From assembly GCA_013368315.1 (NCBI GenBank), contig JAACJM010000018.1:620001-684000 (forward strand): a stretch of 64,000 bases of DNA. Direction: 5' to 3'. The stretch comes from Tetrapyrgos nigripes (taxonomy: Eukaryota; Basidiomycota; Agaricomycetes; Agaricales; Campanellaceae). The position numbers and the translations under genes are program-made. Positions 32,673 to 43,500 of this stretch are shown here, piece by piece. Position 1 is the stretch's first letter. Every line of letters starts with the position of its first letter. A model generated the notes under the pieces. The model ran no database searches and had not been told where the DNA came from. It saw only the letters and a list, made by a program, of their open reading frames with translations.

Positions 32673-34173
32673 ACATAGCAGAGCCGACTGAAAACTGACC
32701 AAAATCGACTGTGTCCGGCCCCAGCTGAAATGGTGGGCCTTGTCAGCTCCAGTCGATAGTAGTTGTAGGGACTCATAGAATTTTACATGCAGCATGACAG
32801 ATTCCAACTGGATCGGGCTTGACCCGACTGGTTTGCACTGGTTATGGCACTCAGATAAACGCTTGTAGTGTCAGATAGCGTCGGACCTAATCAGATTTCA
32901 GCGGGCATTTCATCTTGGACAGGATCAGAAATATATATAATTATCAGCTTCTACTATGTTACACAATATCTGACTATATCCAACTACAACTGCATAATAC
33001 AAAGTCCAGATCCTAACAAGAAAACCAAAGGTGAGCCAAGTTTACTAAGTCCGCAGTGGTGCAAAACACGAAGTGGAAGAGGGATACAGACAGCGAAACT
33101 CTGAAAAGCAAAGAATAAGAATGGCAACGAAAATAAATAAGAAGAGTACATACCACCCATTGTTCTTGCACTTATTGGCTGGTTTTCGACACGCCTAGAA
33201 TCTAAATTAGTATTGAGTCAGGAACTAGAGTAAAAGTCGAGACGAACCACTTTAACTTCGAAGATCTGTTGAGATCGAAGCTTAAAAAGTGAGACAGAAA
33301 TCGAGGTAGAGACAAAAGGCGGGTCAGCGTTACTCAATCCCAAATGAAAGAAAGCATGTACACACCTGTAGTAGCCTATAATTCGGGCCAGGCTGTTACT
33401 TTAGTACCTTGGAGCATCCCATCCACCCTGCCCGCATACAGCTTCGCCTAGCAAAGAGTCCTACCACATATTCCATGCAACTATCTTCTAGAAGAATGGT
33501 CGTCAGCTTGTTGATGTGTTTGACGCGTTCTGGTAGGTTGTTATAGTGTTTGGTGGTATCTAGTAGTGTCGGTGGGCAAGGGAGATAGAGCCTCGCACGT
33601 TAGCCCGCCATAGAGGAAAAGTCGAAATGACAATGCCTTGGAGAAGAGAGGAGAGAGGTAGTATGGATAGTGGGAGAGAGCAGGAGGGAGAGAGAGAGGG
33701 CCCGGGGAGATGTGGTGGAAGGGACGAAAGGACGCGTCATCCACATTGCACAAAGCGGAGCTTGAATGTTGCGGAGTTTGAAAGAGCTGGTTTAGAGCCA
33801 GACAAGGACAACGAGTTTGGACTTATAAAAAAAAAGAGGAGATGGCGCGATGACAGGGAATTCGAGGACAATAGATAGAATACGAAGAGGAAACCACTCT
33901 CTGTACGAGAGGATTCGATGGCGGAACTACTCAGATATGTTTGGCATCAATCTGACCGAGTCCGAGGATTTTCGAAAAGTCCTTGCTGTATCAGATTTTA
34001 TCTGTACAACTCAGTACAACTCGTATCTACTCGGAAATTTCGACATCCAGTCGGATCTCGTCTGTGTCATTTTTCACTGGGCCTGAGGGCTCGGGCCTGG
34101 GACTTTCCTGGCAGTCGTGTGGCGCACTTTGACCTGTACTAGCTGTAACAGCCGTCATTCTTCAACTACATGT
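32673..34173. other. Non-coding stretch
   Basis: No supported gene. A plus-strand open frame at 33627-33878 is low-complexity (Arg/Glu/Gly) and I do not accept it. Dispersed CAACT/TCGGA motifs near 32750-32900 and 33950-34090 suggest further remains of the 32560 repeat family. Confidence 0.4.
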
Positions 34174-34300
34174 AGGGCTCCTAATGGATTGGATTTGGTC
34201 AGATTCGGATGCAATCCACTCGGATGGCAGGTTGCTCGAGGCCCAATCCGCATCCGGCAGATAGCCAGATGATCCGATGCATGGATTGCCGTAAGTGCCG
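34174..34300. mobile_element. Single end of a TAGGGCTCCT hAT-like element
   Basis: The sequence starts TAGGGCTCCTAATGGAT and continues with CGGATG/CATCCG motifs as in the complete copy at 36254-36844. No matching right end was found within the next kilobase, so this is truncated or a solo end. Confidence 0.45.
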
Positions 34301-34556
34301 GTACTTACTGTAAGGGTTCTGTCTCGCCGTTAAGTACTCAGAATTTTTGTTTACATGTACATGTGCATTTTCTCTTTCTCTTCAGGGATCAAAGAGCTAA
34401 GTACTGACTTCATTCTTCTCTCAAAGCAGGGTTGCTTGGTTCTCTGCATTGTTAGCAGGGTGTATCATATAGTCTAGTTTCTTGAGTACACCTTACAATT
34501 CCTCAAATGGCTCATCAAATGGGAATTGATTTACTGTCCCATTTCTTTCAATTAGC

Positions 34557-34800
34557 GAGGGCACCGTGACAGTGACATGGCCTCGCAAATATTTTTGCCG
34601 CGAAATCGGGAATGTGAGCCATGACTGTCGGTTTTTTACGCGAATTTTCGCGAATTTCTAGGGAAAATTTGCCGTTTTTGGACTCATTCTGGCGGGGAAG
34701 TCGCGTCTAGGCCTCCGTGACGCGAACTCGACGATTTTTTTCGCGAATTTTGAGGGGTCCGTGACGCGTGACTCGCGAATTGAACGAATCAGGAACACGC
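34557..34800. repeat. CpG-rich repeat with CGCGAATT motifs
   Basis: About 240 bp far richer in CpG than its surroundings, with repeated TTCGCGAATT, GCGAATTT and CCGTGACGCG words. No open frame. Likely a small transposon remnant; ends not defined. Confidence 0.45.
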
Positions 34801-35009
34801 TACATCAAAAAATGAGTACATGGAGGAGGAAGATATAGTATAGGAGCTAGAGATCATTGAGCAGTGGCAGGAATTCTTGAAGGATAAGACCTACTTAAAG
34901 ATATGTCAGTTAGAGGGTGATAATGGGAGGACATTCTAGTATAATGCATATTAATTTTGTGTACATACTTCATAGATAGCATATACTACACTCAATCTAC
35001 ATTTTTGTG

Positions 35010-35117
35010 AGAAAAGCCCTGGCTCAGGCCCAAACCCAGCCCAGGCCTGCATCGGGCTTTGGCCTTGATTTTATGAGGCCCAAGCCCAGGGCTTCAGGCC
35101 AAGCCCAGGCCCGCACA
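35010..35117. repeat. GGCCCAAGCCC-rich element end (hAT-like)
   Basis: A run of CCCAGGCC/AAGCCCAGG words ending GGCCCGCACATCACTA. A terminus reading TAGTGATGTGCGGGCC on the other strand resembles hAT miniature elements I recall from eukaryotic genomes. Only one end is clear. Confidence 0.4.
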
Positions 35118-36253
35118 TCACTAGTGCTGTTAGTGTTTTTTTTTAAATTTCGTATCTGTCCAATTGGATTTCTTTTTTTCCTTTCCTTCGCCTTGTTGGC
35201 TGTCTCTTATCTGGTTTCCCCAAGGTCTCCATCTCCCTTTGTCTTCTTTTCCTGCCCCCCAATCTTCATCTTTCTATTTTCTGCCATGGTTTTCCTCTGC
35301 TTTTCGGCTTTTGTACTTCTATATTTCTATCCACTACCACTGATCTCTTAGATTTCTCTTCCAGTTTCCAGTCCCAACTCCAATGACTCTGGAAACATTT
35401 CCATGCCCCTCAAATTCTCCTCTGGTTATTTTTTGCTAGTGAATGCCTGATTTGGATTAGGAGGAGTATATTACATGGACTAGGACCAAGAACTGATATG
35501 CTGGGATTCCAGAAGGCGTGTCGATGACTGGTTAAGTACATCATTGGGTCCCAGGGTCAATCACTCCCAATATGGACGAGCTCGCAGCTTGAGGACTGCT
35601 GTAGATCCATTACGAGGCTGAAGAATGAGGCTGAGTTCTTTACACTGCATTTCCGCGTGTGGCTATGTCTAATTGGCACCCCAGTTATTTCTGTGCTTCC
35701 TTCCAATTTTACCTGTTTATACCTATGTCATTTGTTTGTCTCCAGTTTCATAGCCAGGTGGTAGGCAAACAACCATGTCTGGACCACAGTTTTGCATATA
35801 GCACCACAATGCTGTCATACCTTGATGTCTCCTCTTCCAGCAATCTCTTCTATCTCTTTTGAACACTCTAATCCACCCTATGAAACATCTCTTTGTCAGC
35901 TTTCATCATGCCTCCTAAGGCTACAATCACTGCATTTTCTCTCTCTCCCAGCTCTTCTCAGCATCAAAATCTCAATTGAAATTTCCTCAGTCCGAGAAGA
36001 GCCATAGCTTTTTTCTGTTTTCCTGGTGCGTTCTATATCTCTATCTCGTCTTCTCGTTTATCATCTGATTTCTCGTTCTTGTTGATTGCCTTTCTTACCA
36101 CAATTGCTATGTTCTCAAGGCAGACCCCCACGGCGGTACATTCCACGATTTGTTTTCTTCAATCTACTGACCAGTTTATTACTTTTTCAGCTCTACGAAA
36201 CTGGCTTCAAGAATGACAGAATAGTGATGAAGACTGAAGATTGTACCTTCAGT
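35118..36253. other. Non-coding, pyrimidine-rich stretch
   Basis: No gene supported. 35140-35360 and 35690-36100 are rich in C and T on the plus strand; the open frames across them are compositional. Confidence 0.4.
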
Positions 36254-36844
36254 TAGGGCTCCTGGCGGATCGGATGGCATCCGACAATCCGAGCGATAAC
36301 CACTCGGATTCGGATGGTGGATGGCCTCTCTGAGAGCTCAATATCCGACAGATACCATCCGACCAATCCGAGGATTATCTGCGGATAGATTAATGGCGTG
36401 GGAAGGTGTTGTCCAACGGCTGTTGTTACCTTATTTAGGTCAGTCCCCAAGGTACTATACATGTCATTCTTGATTTTTGTATCTCCGAAAGCAACATGTG
36501 CTTTAGAACAACAGGATATGGTCCAAATACGGACACCAACAATGGTCTAGTTGGCATGAGAACCTCTATTGTTTGCACGCCAAAAGACTCTGTATTTGAG
36601 GAATCCAGTAATTACTGTAAGTACAATACATCGAAGCATAGTAATAGACAAAATTACATTAAAAGTATCAAAAAAAATGTAGAAAAAGACTCAGTATTGC
36701 GACACAGCATGGGTGGCTACCATCCGCGGATTAATCCGGCGGATTGTCGGATGCTATCCGCAGATGTGGATTAGGATGTTTGACTCGCCAAATCCGAGCG
36801 GATGCATCCGCATCCGAGTCAAATCCGATCCGCCAGGAGCCCTA
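36254..36844. mobile_element. Non-autonomous hAT-type element (591 bp)
   Basis: Inverted ends TAGGGCTCCTGGCGGATCGG and CCGATCCGCCAGGAGCCCTA are perfect over 20 bp. Flanking octamers are CCTTCAGT and CCATCAGT, an 8-bp duplication with one mismatch. Subterminal CGGAT/ATCCG motifs are frequent. No coding capacity. Shares the TAGGGCTC terminus with the element at 25193. Confidence 0.85.
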
Positions 36845-37494
36845 CCATCAGTCTTCTCCTCGCAATCTGCAGACCTCCTCAAACCTTTCAATTTACTCCT
36901 GAGGATTGGAAAGGTATATTGCTGCTTCAATTGTATACAGAAGGGATTCCAGCTGGCTCTGTCTGTTTGGTTGACTATATGGCTGGGTACCACACTGGCA
37001 GTGGAGAGACCATGCTTGCATGGAATCTAATACTTGTAATCCTCTTATCTGACCCAGTGAAGAGGGAGCAGACAATGTAATTTATTAGTTAGGGGTCTAC
37101 ATTTACTAGTATTTGTTTCAACGGTGGATAGAAAAGAAATTCAATAAAAAGTTGATAAAAAGTAATGTGTATTTTAATGTTTTGGGGAGATCCAGTCTCG
37201 TACTCGCCATGCCTCAGTGCTGGCCCACACCCCTTTCATACAGTTATGACAACTGCCAAGTTAGGTACTATCTAAATTATTCTATTTAACACCCATACTG
37301 TGGTAGCATGTACAGGGAAGCTGACTGGACAGATGAGTACTTCTTGAAAGTGAACATGCAGTAATAAAGTTATATAATAAGTGTACCAATCTCCAAACCT
37401 CAATCTCACAGACAGGAACAGTTACAACACTGCTCTTGCTTCATCCTTTCTCTAGCTTAACATAACTGCCTTGACAATCTGGCCAAACCCGTTA
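36845..37494. other. Non-coding stretch
   Basis: Nothing recognisable. Short open frames around 36845-37080 overlap on both strands and show no family resemblance. Confidence 0.35.
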
Positions 37495-37771
37495 CAAGGC
37501 CTCTTAAAGGCCGAGTTAACTTATGTTGACCTTGAAATTTTTACCACGACCTCAAACTCCCACCCCTTTTCGCTGCCACTCAAATTAAGCCACCTTTCCC
37601 CTTCCTGACAACTGGAATGTCCAGACTTGGTCTGGACCAGGTCCAAAGACCATGGACAACCACGTCATGCCAGTGTGTCAAATCATAGTTTCTATTTTGT
37701 CATATGTCCTTCTTCCCTCCCCCCCTTCTGCATAGCCTGGGAATCACTATAGACTATATGAAAGAGCCTTG
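37495..37771. mobile_element. Short TA-flanked element with CAAGGCCTCTT ends (277 bp)
   Basis: Left end CAAGGCCTCTTAAAGGCC, right end AAGAGCCTTG, each flanked by TA (37493-37494, 37772-37773). The first about 110 bp match the copy at 58557 (AGTTAACTT, CCCACCCCTTTTC, GCCACTCAA). Right flanking sequence (ACTTGCTGCACAAAGTGATG) matches the outer arm of the 14998-16068 inverted repeat. Non-coding. Confidence 0.65.
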
Positions 37772-39145
37772 TAACTTGCTGCACAAAGTGATGGCCTTTT
37801 GCCCCAGTCTATCACTGCACCTCCAATGTTCTGCATATTCATCACCATTGAACCATTGTATTCCCACACAGTGACAGTGATAGCAGGTGTATTATGAGAA
37901 TGTATGCTGGGTGCCAATGCCATTTAGAATGAGGAAGGGAGGTTCAGCATCGGTGCCTATTTTTGAGTTCCTCACCATCATCATAGTAATTCATTGCCAT
38001 AACCCTCATCTTTGTTAGCTGTTGTGTTGTGGTGAGTTGTGGTGAGGGGAGGGGAGTTGGCTGCCAAGTTGCAGTCAAAGTCATTGGTTGTTGGTATGTA
38101 TGACTATTGCTAGGTTTCTTAGATCCCTTGTCCTGTCCCTATTGTCCCTATTCCTGGTTCAGTTTCTGGAAGGACCCTCAGACTGGAAGAAGAGTGAGTG
38201 GGAAGTGGGAAGACGACCGGGTAATAATAGGATTGTAGTTAGTTAATTAACGCTGCTGAAAGTTGCAAAAAATAAAAAATAAAAAATAAGAAGGGAAAAA
38301 AGAGAAAGGAAAAGGGAAAGGAAGAGGAAAGGGACAAGAATGAAAAAAGTTGTACATTTTAGACATTTGATGTTTGCCCATTGTGTGGTGTAGAGCACAC
38401 ACTTGGCTCAAACAGTAGACATAGACAGAGCAGCAGTAAGAGAGAAGACAATGAGAAGCTAGTCCCAAGATGAAGTTAATTATGAGTAAAGATAAGATGC
38501 AAGAGGAGAGATGCTTACCTAGTCCCAAGATGAAGAGGTCAAGATGGGGACTAGGAAGCTACAACTCTAAGTTTATATACATGAGGCCAAAGATAAGGCA
38601 GTAATTATAGGATCAAAGTAAAAGATGGTATCTTGATGAAAAGATGAAAGGAATTGGAGAACTGTTAGAAATAATCAAAGTACAGCCTAGTATCCCTGGT
38701 AAGTGATAATCATGTATCTGTCATGGAAAGGTGAACAAAAGATAGGACAAAAAGATGAGCAAAAGATGAACAACAATTGATGGCTGATTGATGAATGATG
38801 AAGGAAAATAGAAGGAAAAATAGAAAGAAAATCATCCAAAATAATCAAGTCATGGCAAAGTGTATATGTACATGTTGTGCACATTGCTCACCATACAGTA
38901 TACACCTTCCACTGTCTACTGTATGTCATAGTATGTTGTCCATTATCCAATTCTCCATCTCCTTTGCCTTCTCTCACCATTACCCTTCACTTTATCCCCT
39001 GAAACCTAAACCTAAGTTAATCACCTAACCCTTAGACCTTAGGCTTTATCCTTTAACGTCCCTCACACTCAACACTTAGCCTAAACCTTGCCAGCACCAA
39101 CTCTTCCAATAACCTCACCTGTTCTTGGAGGAGCAAGATGGTTTG
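37772..39145. other. Non-coding stretch with simple repeats
   Basis: No gene supported. It contains AAAAAATAAAAAAT runs near 38265, a 60-bp partial tandem repeat starting AGTCCCAAGATGAAG at 38521 (first copy at 38461), and repeated GATGAACAAAAGATGA words near 38730-38830. Confidence 0.4.
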
Positions 39146-39709
39146 TTAGTGGGGGTCTGGGCCAGCATCTTTGTCTTCATCTTTGTCTTCTGCCTCTCTT
39201 TCCTCATCCATGTCCATGAAGCTGGAGTTACCATTGTCATGATCCTCACTCTCAACAACCAGAAAAAAAAACATACATTTTTAATCCCCTTCTAGCTCTT
39301 GACTTCGACCTTGAATTATACCATTACCCCCCCCCCCCCCCATCCTTATCCTTATCACTAATGTCTCCTTCTCTGTCAACATCCTCCCTAACACTCACAC
39401 TGGTGTTGCCACTGGTAACATAACACCCTGAGAATGAACCATAGGCCCACCCCACTCACTACCTCTGTTATGGATTGCATTCACTAAACATCCCAACCTC
39501 CTCCAAGTCAACCCTTTTGATCCATTTAAGACATCTACTGGCACCATGACCATGTTGGATGAGGTGGGGGTGGGGGTGAGGGGGGATTTCGTCAATGAGT
39601 TGTTGACTTGGGAATGGGAATGAGGTGGGGTAGAAGGAAGCAGAGAGTGTGCAGATGGAGGGGATGGAGGGTTCAGGGGAGACAAAGACACAGACACACA
39701 CAAAGGCAT
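39146..39709 (-). CDS. Possible C-terminal exon region of an uncharacterised protein
   Basis: Minus-strand frames give a Pro/Ser/Thr-rich stretch, then MVMVPVDVLNGSKGLTW and SEWGGPMVHSQGVMLP, followed across a poly-C tract (39328-39342) by a strongly acidic tail (DMDEEREAEDKDEDKD) ending at a stop at 39148-39146. The order folded segment then acidic tail is plausible coding, but no start, splice pattern or family is evident. It may be the decayed end of a transposon gene. Confidence 0.25.
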
Positions 39710-40531
39710 TGACTGGAGAAAGGGAAAGATGATCCAAGGAATAGTTTCATAGTGTGGATTGTTGCTAGTAGAGTCGCTTTCTTGAAGTCACTGAATTTGT
39801 TCTTCAATTGGCAATCTGGGAGTAAGCTCAAAGAGAGATTGGTGGAATACATTGTCATCAACGTTGTCTATATGTTTGTCTGCCAAACAAAGACATTGCC
39901 CCTGTGCCATCACATGTGTGCATTGTTGTAATGTGACGCATCATTCAAACTCATTGGTTAGTCATTGAAATCAAACTGTCCAGATCTCAAGTGAAAGGGT
40001 ACCTAGAGCATAGATTGGGCTGAGTGAAGAGCATAGAAGAAAAATTTGGTGAAGATGATAAGCAAGTTGGAGATGTGGCTGAGTAAAAGAAATTTGAGTA
40101 AATACAAGTGATCAAAAGGAGGCTGTTGTAAAGGTGAGTTTGTGGTTTCCTAGTTGGAGCTCTGAATCAAGTTGATTTGGGGACTTGAGTATGATTTTTT
40201 GATTGTCGTAGACTCTGAAATAGCTAACAAGGAAAGCATTGAAGAGGGTTTTGGTTGAGAAGTATGAGAAAGCATGAGAATAAATGCATAAAATCATATG
40301 GAAATCAGAAAGGGTACTGAAGTATTGGTTAGATATCTATGAACTGAGTTCAGTGGCATTAATGTGGCAGCTTTGTGGAGATGATGAATGTCAAAGTAAG
40401 GAACCCTGGCACCAACAGAACAAAAGGAACTTTATGTCAGCCTCTACTACCAGGTGCTCATGCATCTTGCTGTCCATTCTGCAGTGGGCTTATATATAAA
40501 AGTGTAAATGCATTTTTTCATGCTACCAAGT
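39710..40531. other. Intergenic stretch downstream of the NLR gene
   Basis: No supported feature. Small frames on both strands lack any recognisable pattern. Confidence 0.35.
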
Positions 40532-43500
40532 CTACAAAGCCTTTAGAATCAAAACTTTGCCAGACCGAAACCCTAAACATAGTAAACGAATGTCATCATG
40601 AATAGCTGAGCAAAAAATATCAGTAAAGGGCAAATAAATGCGGTCCAATTCTCCAATGAAAGGATGATGAATCCACTGGTCATGAAGATAATGGCTGACA
40701 TCTGTAGCAATTTTCTGCTCATTGGCTGCACTTTGTGAATGTTGGTCCAGCTTTTTCTCTTCCTCCCCTGTCTCCACATTCCAGATTTGGATAGTCTTGT
40801 CATGAGATCCAGAGACCACTCGCTGTCCATCTGCTGAGAATGCCACAGATGTCACCCAATCTGAATGTCCCTCCAGCTTTTTCTCTTCCTCTCCTGTCTC
40901 CACATTCCAGATTCGGATAGTCTTGTCAAAAGATCCAGAGACCACTCGCTGTCCATCTGCTGAGAATGCCACAGATGTCACCTGATCTGGATGTCCCTCC
41001 AGCTTTTTCTCTTCCTCTCCTGTCTCCACATTCCAGATTCGGATAGTCTTGTCATGAGATCCAGAGACCACTCGCTGTCCATCTGGTGAGAATGCCACAG
41101 ATGTCACCCAATCTGAATGTCCCTCCAGCTTTTTCTCTTCCTCTCCTGTCTCCACATTCCAGATTAGGATAGTCTTGTCATGAGATCCAGAGACCACTCG
41201 CTGTCCATCTGCTGAGAATGCCACAGACATCACCCAACCTGAATGTCCCTCCAGCTTTTTCTCTTCCTCTCCTGTCTCCACATTCCAGATTCGGATAGTC
41301 TTGTCATGAGATCTAGAGACCACATGCTGTCCATCTGCTGAGAATGCCACAGATATCACTGAATTTGAATGTCCCTCCAGCTTTTTCTCTTCCTCTCCTG
41401 TCTCCACATTCCAGATTCGGATAGTCTTGTCATGAGATCCAGAGACCACTCGCTGTCCATCTGCTGAGAATGCCACAGATGTCACCCAATCTGAATGTCC
41501 CTCCAGCTTTTTCTCTTCCTCTTCTGTCTCCACATTCCAGATTCGGATAGTCTTGTCAAAAGATCCAGAGACCACTCGCTGTCCATCTGCTGAGAATGCC
41601 ACAGATGTCACCCGATCTGAATGTCCCTCCAGCTTTTTCTCTTCCTCTCCTGCCTCCACATTCCAGATTCGGATAGTCTTGTCTTCAGATCCAGAGACCA
41701 CTCGCTGTCCATCTGCTGAGAATGCCACAGATCTCACCCGATCTGAATGTCCCTCCAGCTTTTTCTCTTCCTCTCCTGTCTCCACATTCCAGATTCGGAT
41801 AGTCTTGTCATGAGATCCAGAGACCACTCGCTGTCCATCTGCTGAGAATGCCACAGATATCACTGAATTTGAATGTCCCTCCAGCTTTTTCTCTTCCTCT
41901 CCTGTCTCCACATTCCAGATTCGGATAGTCTTGTCATGAGATCCAGAGACCACTCGCTGTCCATCTGCTGAGAATGCCACAGATGTCACCCGATCTGAAT
42001 GTCCCTCCAGCTTTTTCTCTTCCTCTTCTGTCTCCACATTCCAGATTCGGATAGTCTTGTCTTCAGATCCAGAGACCACTCGCTGTCCATCTGCTGAGAA
42101 TGCCACAGATGTCACCCAATCTGAATGTCCCTCCAGCTTTTTCTCTTCCTCTCCTGTCTCCACATTCCAGATTCGGATAGTCTTGTCATGAGATCCAGAG
42201 ACCACTCGCTGTCCATCTGCTGAGAATGCCACAGATCTCACCCAATCTGAATGTCCCTCCAGCTTTTTCTCTTCCTCTCCTGTCTCCACATTCCAGATTC
42301 GGATAGTCTTGTCAAAAGATCCAGAGACCACTCGCTGTCCATCTGCTGAGAATGCCACAGATGTCACCCAACCTGAATGTCCCTCCAGTTTTTTCTCTTC
42401 CTCTCCTGTCTCCACATTCCAGATTTGGATAGTCTTGTCATCAGATTGAGAGACCACTCGCTGTCCATCTGCTGACAGTGCAATGCAATTGATATTGCCT
42501 TTAGCCTGAATGACATGGTCATGACGCTCCCATACATTGCTGACTCCAACAGGAAGTTCCCATGGTATTTTTTGCAAATAAAATTCCCTGATTATTGACT
42601 TTTTGGGTAGCCAGAACAATGCTGAATAGTAGATTTCTAGTGGGTGGTCCCGGATGGTGTTGAAGCACTGCAACACACAATGTCTGGTATCCCCTGCTAG
42701 CTGTTGAATTTTAGCATCAACCTGAACCATAGTTAATGCTGTGAGTTCAAAAATGAAGAAAAGTTAGCTTACAAATTGTGCCCTCTTCAAATTGTGCAAC
42801 ATCTTCACTACTATGTCAAGCCTTCCAAGCAGAGACATGCATTCAGCCCACTGCAAAACCCACTTCTCGAAAAACTTGTTTATCAACTCATGAAGAGTGC
42901 TCTTGTCACTAGCCTCCAGGTAGTGGGTTATCCAGTACATGCAGGCATACTGAAGGGCCTCAGATATATGACCTACTGTATTTGCCTGGGAGACATGCAC
43001 ATTTTTGTCCTGCAGCCTACAGATGTTTTTGTCAAGGTGACCATTCAGATATTCCAGACATTTCTTTGCAAGAATGGAGTGGGATTCTTTGGGAGTGTGG
43101 TGATATGTTTTTGAACGGTCTTTATCAGACAAGAAGTCTGGAAAGGAAGCATGGAAGATTTGGATAGGTTGTGAGTGATTGGCAGGTACTGAAATGACCG
43201 ATTGGAGAGAGCTGAGAGTGCTTTGAAGGAAACGGCTTGATATATCAATTGGTAGAAGCTCTGCAATAGCAGTCTGGGAGAGGGGTGTCTGGGCAGTGGT
43301 AATGAGATGGAGGACATTCTTCAAAATCTCATTCTCCTTATCATCGCGATGGGCTGAGGAAAGGACAGTGCAGTAGAGAGCATCTAGCTCCCCATGAGAT
43401 GCCTCATTGCCAGGGGTGGGATTTGATGCACTGTAGGAGAGAATATCTCTCAGTGCTTTCTGAGTTGAATCAGGGTTTTGAATGCGTGGATCAGCAACAA

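Noticed and set aside
33627..33878. 83-residue Arg/Glu/Gly-rich plus-strand frame
   Set aside because: Low-complexity purine-rich DNA, no motif, no splice support.
38461..38560. CRISPR-like or regulatory array from AGTCCCAAGATGAAG repeats
   Set aside because: Only two partial copies with a 60-bp offset; an ordinary local duplication in a eukaryotic genome.
41553..41813. Plus-strand frame antisense to the WD40 repeats
   Set aside because: Shadow of the 126-bp in-phase repeat on the other strand.
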